DNA of 6,548 bases from Clostridiales bacterium (GTDB lineage Bacteria > Bacillota > Clostridia > Caldicoprobacterales > UBA3941). A model generated the notes under the pieces. The model searched no databases and was not told the origin of the DNA. It was given only the letters and a program-made list of their open reading frames with translations. Each line of letters starts with the position of its first letter. The first letter of the stretch is position 1. Shown one piece after another: positions 1-6,106 of the stretch. The stretch is taken from positions 1 through 6,548 of the forward strand of contig JAAYKZ010000255.1 in assembly GCA_012522165.1 (NCBI GenBank), given 5' to 3'. A program made the translations under genes and the position numbers.

Positions 1-455
1 CCTTGATGACCCTTTATCTTTTTGTAGCCAGGGACAAGGCTTGCAATAAGCATACCTATAGACATAATTAGTCTGGAAACAAGCCATAAAGTTGTAGCCT
101 TTTGCGGAGTAGAAACTGTTAAAAAATTAGGCATCCCTTTGTAGGAAAAAGTATGCATAATGTCAAGAAAAGTAACTGACAAAAATGTGCATGCGATTAT
201 CAACATAGAGGCTGACTGTGTCTGCTCCGATGTATAGTATGTAACGGCAAAAACACAAAAGGCCATTACAACAGCTGAAAACTCTAGAATAATATGTAAA
301 ACTAGAAGAGCATCAGCTGATAATACAAAAAAAGACCTATCTTCATAAAATTTGGCCAAAGCAAAGATTAGGATGGTTGCTGTAAAAACTCCTAATATTA
401 TACTCCAGTCTTTCCATTGCCTATTCTTTTTTAATTTATCCTTTAAACCCCCCAT
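1..455 (-). CDS. Membrane sensor protein, N-terminal MASE3-like domain (3' end beyond window)
   Basis: This open frame starts at ATG 453-455 and runs off the left edge, giving the first 151 residues. An AAAGG Shine-Dalgarno site at 462-466 lies 6 nt upstream and supports the start. After a short basic N-terminus (MGGLKDKLKKNRQWK) there are about four hydrophobic segments, near residues 18-35, 52-74, 80-102 and 124-143. The pattern LHIILEFSAVVMAF, then FLDIMHTFSYKGMPNF, then TLWLVSRLIMSIGMLIA matches the MASE3 membrane sensory domain as I know it. In that family the domain sits at the N-terminus of histidine kinases, diguanylate cyclases or SpoIIE-type phosphatases. The output domain here lies outside the window, so the kind of signalling enzyme cannot be told. 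The gene follows the 87-residue gene by 89 nt on the same strand and may share its transcript. The MASE3 assignment is from pattern memory and is fairly secure; the ligand is unknown. Confidence 0.8.
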   Translation of the reverse strand, partial: MGGLKDKLKKNRQWKDWSIILGVFTATILIFALAKFYEDRSFFVLSADALLVLHIILEFSAVVMAFCVFAVTYYTSEQTQSASMLIIACTFLSVTFLDIMHTFSYKGMPNFLTVSTPQKATTLWLVSRLIMSIGMLIASLVPGYKKIKGHQ

Positions 456-544
456 AAAACACCTTTCAAAAATATATTTAATCTCTTATTGTGATTTATG
501 ATTATGGTATAATAACAGAACTATATTGGGCTATTTTATCAAGC

Positions 545-808
545 TTACAAATGAATCTGTCTGTTGGTTATACCTTCAACTTTACCAATTCCATAGCCTA
601 GAGAAAAGCTCTGCATCATACTATTAGCTATTAAAATCTCCAGTATCTTCCTTTCTTCTGGTCCCAATCCCACATCCCCTACACGCATATACTCTTGGGT
701 TTTTTCAAAAGCAATTTGGAATATTGCTTTTCTTGTTCCCGAATATTGCTTATCTAATTTCTTGTTTCCTTCCTTGGTAAATTTTTTAATCATTTGTCCA
801 GTTTCCAC
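545..808 (-). CDS. Unrecognised small protein, 87 aa, GTG start
   Basis: I do not recognise this protein. It reads from GTG 806-808 to TAA 545-547. The GTG start is supported by a strong Shine-Dalgarno site, GGAAGGAG at 817-824, spaced 8 nt; the next in-frame ATG (codon 6) lacks such a site. The N-terminal third is lysine-rich (METGQMIKKFTKEGNKKLDKQ). The middle looks helical and amphipathic (RKAIFQIAFEKTQEYM), followed by LGPEERKILEILIANSMMQ and a glycine-bearing SLGYGIGKVEG stretch. It has no signal peptide, no membrane segment and no cysteine pairs, so a small cytoplasmic, mainly helical protein is likely. It lies between dinB and the MASE3 sensor gene, just downstream of a 58-nt inverted repeat. 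Its good start signal and lack of a competing frame favour a real gene, but no function is claimed. Confidence 0.7.
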   Translation of the reverse strand: METGQMIKKFTKEGNKKLDKQYSGTRKAIFQIAFEKTQEYMRVGDVGLGPEERKILEILIANSMMQSFSLGYGIGKVEGITNRQIHL

Positions 809-816
809 TTAAGCCA

Positions 817-824
817 CTCCTTCC
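817..824 (-). promoter_or_regulatory. Shine-Dalgarno site of the 87-aa gene (decides GTG start)
   Basis: The minus strand reads GGAAGGAG, 8 nt before the GTG at 806-808. It is nearly a full anti-16S match and fixes the non-ATG start. It lies 2 nt beyond the end of the 827-884 inverted repeat, so a hairpin there would sit directly beside the ribosome-binding site. Confidence 0.75.
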
Positions 825-826
825 AC

Positions 827-884
827 ATTAGTCTATATTTGAATATTTTCCCTAACCACATTTTTTATTCAAATATAGGCTAAT
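827..884. repeat. 58-nt inverted repeat, 19-nt arms with one mismatch, 20-nt spacer
   Basis: The left arm 827-845 reads ATTAGTCTATATTTGAATA and the right arm 866-884 reads TATTCAAATATAGGCTAAT. They are reverse complements apart from one T/G pair at 832/879, which can be a G-U wobble. The inner 13 bp pair perfectly. No run of T follows the stem on either strand, so it does not look like an intrinsic terminator. It fills most of the gap between the dinB stop (903) and the Shine-Dalgarno site of the next gene. Possible roles are a 5' leader hairpin affecting translation or mRNA stability, a two-half-site operator, or the relic of a short mobile repeat. The sequence alone does not decide between them. 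Confidence 0.85.
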
Positions 885-902
885 ATTCCTATAGAAGGAT
901 AG

Positions 903-1952
903 TTATAGAAAAGTAATCTGCACTGGATCATGGGGATAAACCAAATTTGAAACCTGCAAACCTATAAGTCTAATAGGCTTAATCAAAGGCACTCTGCAGC
1001 TTAATATATCTGAGGAATACTTATATAGGATGTGAGGTGAATCTGTAGCTCTATCTAAAGTAGTACCTCTAGTTATTACTTTAAAATCGTTGTATTTTAT
1101 TTTGACAGTAATAGTTCTGCACTTTATTCCCTTATTATACATTCTATCGCTTATAGCTTGAGAAAAAACCTTCAGATACTTTCTTAAAACATTTAAATCC
1201 CTAGTATCCTCTTCTAAAGTTGTTTCTTCTCCCATACTTTTTACTTCCTGTTCTACTTGAACTGGACTATAATCTATACCTTGACACAGTTGTATTAGTT
1301 CATGGGCCCTTCTACCCCAGTTTCTCAATAAAAACTCATGGTCGTATTGTAGTAAATCTCTTACAGTAAATATGCCTATATTATTAAGCTCTTTTTCAGT
1401 TTTCTCCCCTACCCCCCAAATCTTTCTTATAGGTAGTTCAGGTAAAATGCGCTGTACATCATCAGGGGTAATTACAGTAAAACCATCTGGCTTTTTCATA
1501 TCTGATGCTAGTTTTGCTAGAAATTTATTGTATGAAACTCCTACCGACGCAGTCAAGCGGGTGCATTGGTATATGTCCTCTTTTATTCGCCTAGCTATTT
1601 CCACTGCATTGCCCTCTTTTACCTCCAAAAAAGCTTCATCTATAGAAATCGGTTCTATTATTGGCGTATATTTTCTGAAAATAGCATGAATCTTTCTAGA
1701 TTCATTTTTATATTTGTCCATATTTACAGGTAAAAAAATGGCCACTGGACATAGTTCAGCCGCTCGCTTACATGACATGGCCGAGTGAATTCCAAACTTT
1801 CTTGCTTCATAGGATGCTGTGCTTACAACACCTCTACCATTTGGATCTCCCCCTACAATAACTGGTTTGTCTTTATATAGAGGATTATCTCTTTGCTCTA
1901 CAGCAGCATAAAAGGCATCCATGTCCACATGAATAACTCTAAGCTCTGTCAT
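903..1952 (-). CDS. dinB: DNA polymerase IV (Y-family translesion polymerase)
   Basis: Pol IV is an error-prone polymerase that copies past damaged bases. With the ATG at 1950-1952 the protein has 349 residues, normal for the family. Catalytic acidic residues are visible: Asp10 in HVDMDAFYAAVEQ and Asp105-Glu106 in SIDEAFLEV. Tyr15 occupies the steric-gate position (Phe13 in E. coli DinB). The palm/fingers motif with GRGVVSTASYEARKFGI, the VGVSYNKFLAKLASDMKKPDG block and the helix-hairpin-helix region (IRKIWGVGEKTEKELNNIGI) follow in order, then the little-finger domain. The C-terminal end PVQITFL resembles a beta-clamp-binding QxxLF-type peptide. A longer frame opens at GTG 1967, but the ATG has AAAGGA 5 nt upstream and gives the usual N-terminus. 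The gene follows HPr by 29 nt, so it is probably co-transcribed with it. I saw no LexA-type GAAC-N4-GTTC box upstream. Confidence 0.95.
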   Translation of the reverse strand: MTELRVIHVDMDAFYAAVEQRDNPLYKDKPVIVGGDPNGRGVVSTASYEARKFGIHSAMSCKRAAELCPVAIFLPVNMDKYKNESRKIHAIFRKYTPIIEPISIDEAFLEVKEGNAVEIARRIKEDIYQCTRLTASVGVSYNKFLAKLASDMKKPDGFTVITPDDVQRILPELPIRKIWGVGEKTEKELNNIGIFTVRDLLQYDHEFLLRNWGRRAHELIQLCQGIDYSPVQVEQEVKSMGEETTLEEDTRDLNVLRKYLKVFSQAISDRMYNKGIKCRTITVKIKYNDFKVITRGTTLDRATDSPHILYKYSSDILSCRVPLIKPIRLIGLQVSNLVYPHDPVQITFL

Positions 1953-1957
1953 TCTAA

Positions 1958-1963
1958 TCCTTT
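1958..1963 (-). promoter_or_regulatory. Shine-Dalgarno site of dinB (decides ATG start)
   Basis: The minus strand reads AAAGGA, 5 nt before ATG 1950-1952. The alternative GTG at 1965-1967 has only GAGAG directly against it with no spacing, so the ATG is preferred. Confidence 0.6.
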
Positions 1964-1981
1964 GCACCTCTCATCAAGGTA

Positions 1982-2248
1982 CTAATCATCTTGAAAATTG
2001 CTTTCAATTAGCCGTGTAATATCATTCATTGCTTCAACTTCATCGGGTCCTACGATTTTAACAGCAAATTTGGTACCTCCAAAAATACCAAGAGCTAGTA
2101 TTGATAAAAGACTTTTACCATTTCCCGACTTATCTCCCTTGATAACTCTAATCTCTGATTTATAGGAGCTAGCTACTTTTGTAAATTTAGCAGCTGGTCG
2201 AGCATGTAACCCAGTTTCATTACCTATTACAAACTCTTTTTCTATCAT
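1982..2248 (-). CDS. ptsH: HPr family phosphocarrier protein
   Basis: HPr carries phosphate from Enzyme I to sugar-specific EIIA proteins of the phosphotransferase system. In Firmicutes it is also phosphorylated on Ser46 by HPr kinase for catabolite control. From ATG 2246-2248 the product is 88 residues, the family's normal length. This start places the active-site histidine exactly at position 15 (GLHARPAA) and a serine exactly at 46 (NGKSLLSILALGI), matching B. subtilis HPr numbering. The frame extends to a TTG at 2266, but AAAGGG at 2254-2259 lies 5 nt before the ATG, so the short form is preferred. The stop is TAG. Both regulatory residues are present, so this is a potentially full HPr rather than a Crh-like form lacking His15. 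No Enzyme I gene is in the window; a specialised HPr paralogue remains possible. Confidence 0.92.
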   Translation of the reverse strand: MIEKEFVIGNETGLHARPAAKFTKVASSYKSEIRVIKGDKSGNGKSLLSILALGIFGGTKFAVKIVGPDEVEAMNDITRLIESNFQDD

Positions 2249-2253
2249 CTGTT

Positions 2254-2259
2254 CCCTTT
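2254..2259 (-). promoter_or_regulatory. Shine-Dalgarno site of the HPr gene (decides ATG start)
   Basis: The minus strand reads AAAGGG, 5 nt before ATG 2246-2248. It lies inside the longer TTG-initiated frame, which argues that the six extra N-terminal codons are untranslated leader. Confidence 0.65.
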
Positions 2260-2310
2260 CCCCCAAATAAAATGATATATGTGTAATAAATTTATCTTGC
2301 TATTATTAGT

Positions 2311-2339
2311 ATAATATCCTAAAAATAAAATCTTGTCTA
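2311..2339 (-). promoter_or_regulatory. Sigma-A-type promoter for HPr-dinB
   Basis: On the minus strand, TAGACA (2334-2339) and TATTAT (2311-2316) are separated by exactly 17 bp; each differs from consensus at one position. Transcription would begin near 2304, leaving a leader of roughly 55 nt before the HPr ATG. The promoter lies just downstream of the PDH operon terminator, which makes HPr-dinB an independent unit. I saw no clear cre site or LexA box around it. Confidence 0.7.
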
Positions 2340-2345
2340 CTACCC

Positions 2346-2380
2346 AAAAAAATGCCATCTAAATCAGAGATGGCATTTTT
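2346..2380 (-). terminator. Intrinsic terminator of the PDH operon
   Basis: A stem formed by ATGCCATCT and AGATGGCAT (2352-2360 and 2368-2376), extended by A/T pairs to 13 bp, encloses a 7-nt loop. On the minus strand it is followed by an uninterrupted T run, the classic Rho-independent form. It sits about 40 nt past the lpd stop and just before the HPr promoter. The plus strand also has five T after the stem, so it could work both ways, but no plus-strand gene needs it. Confidence 0.93.
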
Positions 2381-2420
2381 GTTAGTATATATTCTATTTT
2401 TTTGTCCAAAATTCCCTTTT

Positions 2421-3818
2421 TTAGAAATGGATTGCCCAACCTTCTGCACTACGAGCAGCCTCCATTACTGCTTCTGATAGAGTGGGATGAGCATGAACCA
2501 TGGTTGCAATATCTTCAGGAATCAACTCTCCCCATTTAGCCAATAATAATTCATGAATAAGCTCAGTAGCTTCAGCTCCTACTATATGAGCGCCTAATAT
2601 TTCACTAGTAGAAGGATCATATAGTATTTTAACCATACCCTCAGATTTTTCTATAGCTACAGATTTTCCGGCTCCTCTATATGGAAATACTGCTTTTTTA
2701 TAGTCTATGCCTTCTGCCTTGGCTTTTTCTTCTGTATAGCCAAAACTAGCAATCTGGGGCTCGCAATAAACTGCACTTGGTATTACATTTATATCGATTC
2801 TAGGCTCCGGGTTAAGCCCTGCTATAAACTCAGCGACTATTTCCCCTTCTTTAGACGCCACATGGGCCAAAAGAGGAGAATTAACAATATCTCCAATGGC
2901 AAATACACCTTTAACTTTAGTCTGATAATAATCTCCAACTGGAACAAAACCTCTATCTGTCTCTATCCCAATATTCTCTAGACCAATTCCTTCAGTATTA
3001 GGGGTTCGACCTACTGCCACCAGCACCTTTTCTACTTCCTGCTCAATTTTATTCCCTTTTGAATCCTCCAAAGTAACAGAAATCCTGTTATTATCCATTT
3101 TATCCATAGATACAGCTTTGGTGCTGGTATAAAACTTGATGCCCCGCTTTTTAAGAGATTTTTGTAATATTCCTGTTATCTCCTTATCTTCAAGAGGAAG
3201 GATACAATCCATCATTTCAACAACGTATACCTCTACACCAAAGGCATTTAGAATATGGGCAAACTCTATACCTATAGCTCCTGCTCCTAATATAATAATG
3301 TCTTTAGGCAGCTTCTCTAACATAAGGGCACCTGTAGAGGATATAACGGTATCCTCATCAATGGTAAAGCCTGGTATCTCCCTTGGCCTAGATCCTGTAG
3401 CAACTATAATGTTCTTGGCCGTAAAACGCTTATCATCTCCAACTAATACTTGATTAGGAGATTCGATAAAGCCTTTGCCTTTAATAAGTTCTATATTATT
3501 TTTCTTAAGAAGATATTCTATTCCTCTAGCAAGAGTATTGGCTGCCTTTCGGGACTTTTTAAATACCTTTGAATAATCAAATCCGGATTTATCCAATTTT
3601 ATGCCCATATCCTCCAACATCCTGCTATTTCTAAACACTTCCGCTTGGTTGATTAAAGCTTTAGATGGAATGCAGCCTACATTTAGGCAAACTCCACCTG
3701 GCTTATCCTTTTCAATTACAGCCGTCTTTAAGCCTAGTTGGGAAGCACGAATGGCCGCCACATATCCACCGGGGCCGGATCCGATTACTAATAGATCATA
3801 ATCATATTTAACTTCCAT
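2421..3818 (-). CDS. lpdA: Dihydrolipoyl dehydrogenase (E3)
   Basis: E3 is a FAD flavoprotein that reoxidises the dihydrolipoyl group on E2 and passes electrons to NAD+. The 465-residue protein shows the FAD-binding GSGPGGYVAAIRA at 13-25, the redox-active disulfide pair Cys44 and Cys49 in CLNVGCIPSK, a second Rossmann motif GAGAIGIEF for NAD, the AIGDI FAD motif, and the C-terminal catalytic pair His444/Glu449 in HAHPTLSEAVMEAA. It has no N-terminal lipoyl domain, unlike some clostridial E3 proteins. The Shine-Dalgarno site AAGGAG (3829-3834) overlaps the E2 stop codon and sits 10 nt from the ATG, slightly long. It is the last gene of the operon, followed by the terminator at 2346-2380. All key residues are intact. 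Confidence 0.96.
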   Translation of the reverse strand: MEVKYDYDLLVIGSGPGGYVAAIRASQLGLKTAVIEKDKPGGVCLNVGCIPSKALINQAEVFRNSRMLEDMGIKLDKSGFDYSKVFKKSRKAANTLARGIEYLLKKNNIELIKGKGFIESPNQVLVGDDKRFTAKNIIVATGSRPREIPGFTIDEDTVISSTGALMLEKLPKDIIILGAGAIGIEFAHILNAFGVEVYVVEMMDCILPLEDKEITGILQKSLKKRGIKFYTSTKAVSMDKMDNNRISVTLEDSKGNKIEQEVEKVLVAVGRTPNTEGIGLENIGIETDRGFVPVGDYYQTKVKGVFAIGDIVNSPLLAHVASKEGEIVAEFIAGLNPEPRIDINVIPSAVYCEPQIASFGYTEEKAKAEGIDYKKAVFPYRGAGKSVAIEKSEGMVKILYDPSTSEILGAHIVGAEATELIHELLLAKWGELIPEDIATMVHAHPTLSEAVMEAARSAEGWAIHF

Positions 3819-3833
3819 ATCTATCTTTCTCCT

Positions 3834-5069
3834 TCATCTGTATAGTGCTTTTATAGGATTTTCTATGATATCCTTCAAATCTTTTAGAAAAGCTGCTCCC
3901 ACAGCACCATCTATAACCCTATGATCACAGGACAGGGTCAAGGTCATAAGAGTCTGAATCTCAATGCTATTACCATTAGTGACAACCGGCTGAGGTTCCA
4001 TTTTCCCTACTGCAAGGATAGCTGAAGCAGGAGGATTGATTATAGCAGTAAATTCTTCAATTCCAAAGGATCCCAGATTACTAATGGTAAAGGTGGCTCC
4101 TGAATATTCCTCTGGAGTCAATTTATTTTCCAAGGCCTTGCTAATAAGCTCCTTTAACTCCTTCTCAATTTCTATAATCCCTTTGTTACCACAATCCCTA
4201 ACCACCGGAGTGATAAGCCCATCATCTTGAGCTACTGCCAGCCCTATATCAATGCTACCGTGTCTTAATATAGTATCCTTCTGCCACGTAGAGTTTATTA
4301 TAGGATGCCTCTTTATAGTTTCAGCAACAAACTTAATTAAAAAGGCATTTACTGATACTCTGCTCTCTAAAGTTTGGTTAAGGGCTTTTCGTGCCTTCAT
4401 AAAATCATCAGTTCGCACCTTGAGCCTTAAATAATAATGAGGTGCAGAAAATTTAGATTCTGCAAGCCTTTGAGCAATTATAGCCCGCTTAGGACTCACT
4501 GGTATTATTTGGTCTTTTTCACCAGGACTAATAACTTCGAAGCTGGCTGTAGATGGTGTGGCTTCAATATATGATACTATATCTCGCTTAATAATTCTAC
4601 CCCTAGGACCACTTCCCTTAATAACAGCCAGATCTATCCCACGCTGCTCTGCCAGTCTCCTAGCTAATGGTGAGGCCATTATCCTATCTATCTTAGGAAC
4701 GCTAATCCTATCAGATACTACTTCTTTCCTTATATCACTTGGCTGCACATCTTCTTTAGGATAAACTTCTGGAGATTTTTCGCTCACGACATCTCTTTTA
4801 ATGCTGGACAACAATTCTGTTATATCCTCTCCCTCTTCCCCTATTATTGCAATGGGAGTTCCAATGCTGGCCTGTTCTCCTTCATTGACCAATATCTTAA
4901 GAAGGACACCTTCCTGTATTGACTCATAATCCATAACAGCCTTATCTGTTTCAACCTGACATAATACTTCTCCCGATTCCACCCTATCTCCTTCCTTCTT
5001 TTCCCACTTAGAGATGGTCCCTGTCTCCATTGTAGGGGATAGAGCTATCATTAAAATTTGTTCCGCCAT
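3834..5069 (-). CDS. pdhC: Dihydrolipoamide acetyltransferase (E2) of the pyruvate dehydrogenase complex
   Basis: E2 forms the core of the complex and transfers the acetyl group to CoA through a swinging lipoyl arm. The 411-residue protein has one lipoyl domain at about 1-80, with Lys43 in ETDKAVMDYES as the lipoylation site. A peripheral subunit-binding domain follows at about 131-168 (ASPLARRLAEQRGIDL, GSGPRGRIIKRDI), then an acyltransferase domain from about 190, with the catalytic His383 and Asp387 in SCDHRVIDG. The ALSPTMETG start of the lipoyl domain recalls mitochondrial and alphaproteobacterial E2. The linker at about 88-125 is charged rather than Ala/Pro-rich. GGAGGG lies 5 nt before the ATG. 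The gene is 24 nt after E1 beta and 15 nt before lpd. An acetoin or other 2-oxo-acid E2 is possible but less likely given the E1 sequences. Confidence 0.93.
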   Translation of the reverse strand: MAEQILMIALSPTMETGTISKWEKKEGDRVESGEVLCQVETDKAVMDYESIQEGVLLKILVNEGEQASIGTPIAIIGEEGEDITELLSSIKRDVVSEKSPEVYPKEDVQPSDIRKEVVSDRISVPKIDRIMASPLARRLAEQRGIDLAVIKGSGPRGRIIKRDIVSYIEATPSTASFEVISPGEKDQIIPVSPKRAIIAQRLAESKFSAPHYYLRLKVRTDDFMKARKALNQTLESRVSVNAFLIKFVAETIKRHPIINSTWQKDTILRHGSIDIGLAVAQDDGLITPVVRDCGNKGIIEIEKELKELISKALENKLTPEEYSGATFTISNLGSFGIEEFTAIINPPASAILAVGKMEPQPVVTNGNSIEIQTLMTLTLSCDHRVIDGAVGAAFLKDLKDIIENPIKALYR

Positions 5070-5093
5070 GGTTTCCCTCCGTTCTATTGAGAA

Positions 5094-6071
5094 TTAAATA
5101 TATAGCACTTTCTTTACCCCATTGATAACCTTTTCTACAGAAGGCTGAGCGGCTAACTCCAATTTATGGTTGTATGGCATAGGTACATCTTCACTTGTTA
5201 CCAGCTCCACAGGCGCATCCAAATAATCAAAGCAATACCTAGAAACCATCCAACCCACATGGGATGCTACACTAACCATAGGCCATGATTCATCAACTAT
5301 TACGCATCTATTGGTTTTTTTAACGGAATTATAGATAGTCTCCTCATCTAATGGCCTTAGAGATCTTAAATCAACTATCTCAGCCTGTATACCTTGTTTT
5401 TCTAACTCCTGGGCTGCTTGTTCTACTACGCGTAAAGGCTTTGAATAGGTGATTATGGTAACGTCACTGCCTTCCCGCTTTATATCAGCCTTTCCTATAG
5501 GGATAAGGTATTCCTCTTCAGGTACTTCTCCCTGCCATGCATACATTAACTCTCCTTCCAAAAACACCACAGGATTATCATCCCTAATAGCTGACTTTAG
5601 AAGTCCCTTAGCGTCATAAGGTGTTGCTGGAGCTACTACCTTAAGCCCAGGAATATGAACAAATAAGGTCTGAAGGGCCTGTGAATGCTGGGCAGCCAAA
5701 TATTCCGCAGGTCCGTTAGGTCCTCTAAATACAATGGGTACCTTAAACTGACCTCCCGACATATATCTCATCTTTGCAGCATTGTTAATGACCTGATCTA
5801 AAGCCATTATTGAAAAGTTAAAGGTCATCCATTCAACTATGGGCCTTAATCCAGCCATGGCAGCTCCAATTCCAACCCCTGTAAAGCCCTCCTCTGTGAT
5901 AGGTGTATCAATAACCCTCTTTGGACCATATTTATCTAATAGCCCCTGGCTAACTTTATAGGCGCCATCATACTGACCTACCTCTTCCCCCAGTAAAATA
6001 ACATTTTCATCCCTGGCCATTTCCCCATCCATAGCACTCCTTAAAGCTTCACGATAAGTAATTATAGGCAT
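5094..6071 (-). CDS. pdhB: Pyruvate dehydrogenase E1 component, beta subunit
   Basis: E1 beta pairs with E1 alpha to form the thiamine-diphosphate enzyme that decarboxylates pyruvate and reductively acetylates E2. At 325 residues it is full length. Visible landmarks are LLGEEVGQYDGAYKVSQGL near 26-44, the DTPITEEGF block with the conserved Glu60, the MTFNFSIMALDQVINNAAK stretch near 82-100, the AAQHSQ motif with His129, and the C-terminal transketolase domain with DLRSLRPLD and VIVDESW. The motifs KRVIDTPITEEGF and RPIVEWMTFNF recall alphaproteobacterial and mitochondrial PdhB. AAAGGGGG at 6079-6086 lies 7 nt before the ATG. The gene begins 35 nt after the E1 alpha stop. No defect was seen. 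Confidence 0.95.
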   Translation of the reverse strand: MPIITYREALRSAMDGEMARDENVILLGEEVGQYDGAYKVSQGLLDKYGPKRVIDTPITEEGFTGVGIGAAMAGLRPIVEWMTFNFSIMALDQVINNAAKMRYMSGGQFKVPIVFRGPNGPAEYLAAQHSQALQTLFVHIPGLKVVAPATPYDAKGLLKSAIRDDNPVVFLEGELMYAWQGEVPEEEYLIPIGKADIKREGSDVTIITYSKPLRVVEQAAQELEKQGIQAEIVDLRSLRPLDEETIYNSVKKTNRCVIVDESWPMVSVASHVGWMVSRYCFDYLDAPVELVTSEDVPMPYNHKLELAAQPSVEKVINGVKKVLYI

Positions 6072-6106
6072 TTTCCATCCCCCTTTACCATCTATTAAAA
6101 TTCACT

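Noticed and set aside
501..513. ATTAT-GGT-ATAAT palindrome with a TGG-TATAAT extended -10-like element on the plus strand
   Set aside because: No matching -35 was found on either strand at 16-18 bp, and no plus-strand gene follows, so it is likely chance in AT-rich DNA.
827..884. The inverted repeat as the dinB terminator
   Set aside because: The stem is AT-rich, the loop is 20 nt, and no T run follows on either strand.
1372..1689. Plus-strand open frame of 105 codons inside dinB
   Set aside because: It lies wholly antisense to a well-supported Pol IV gene, its translation shows no recognisable domain, and AT-poor stop avoidance opposite the real gene explains it.
2240..2256. Possible LexA box around GAACAGATGATA upstream of or in HPr
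   Set aside because: Only the GAAC half matches; the GTTC half is absent.
2249..2266. TTG start at 2266 for HPr
   Set aside because: The ATG at 2248 has a Shine-Dalgarno site at the right spacing and gives canonical His15/Ser46 numbering.
3136..3453. Plus-strand open frame of 105 codons inside lpd
   Set aside because: It is antisense to a gene with all catalytic motifs, and no family features are visible in it.
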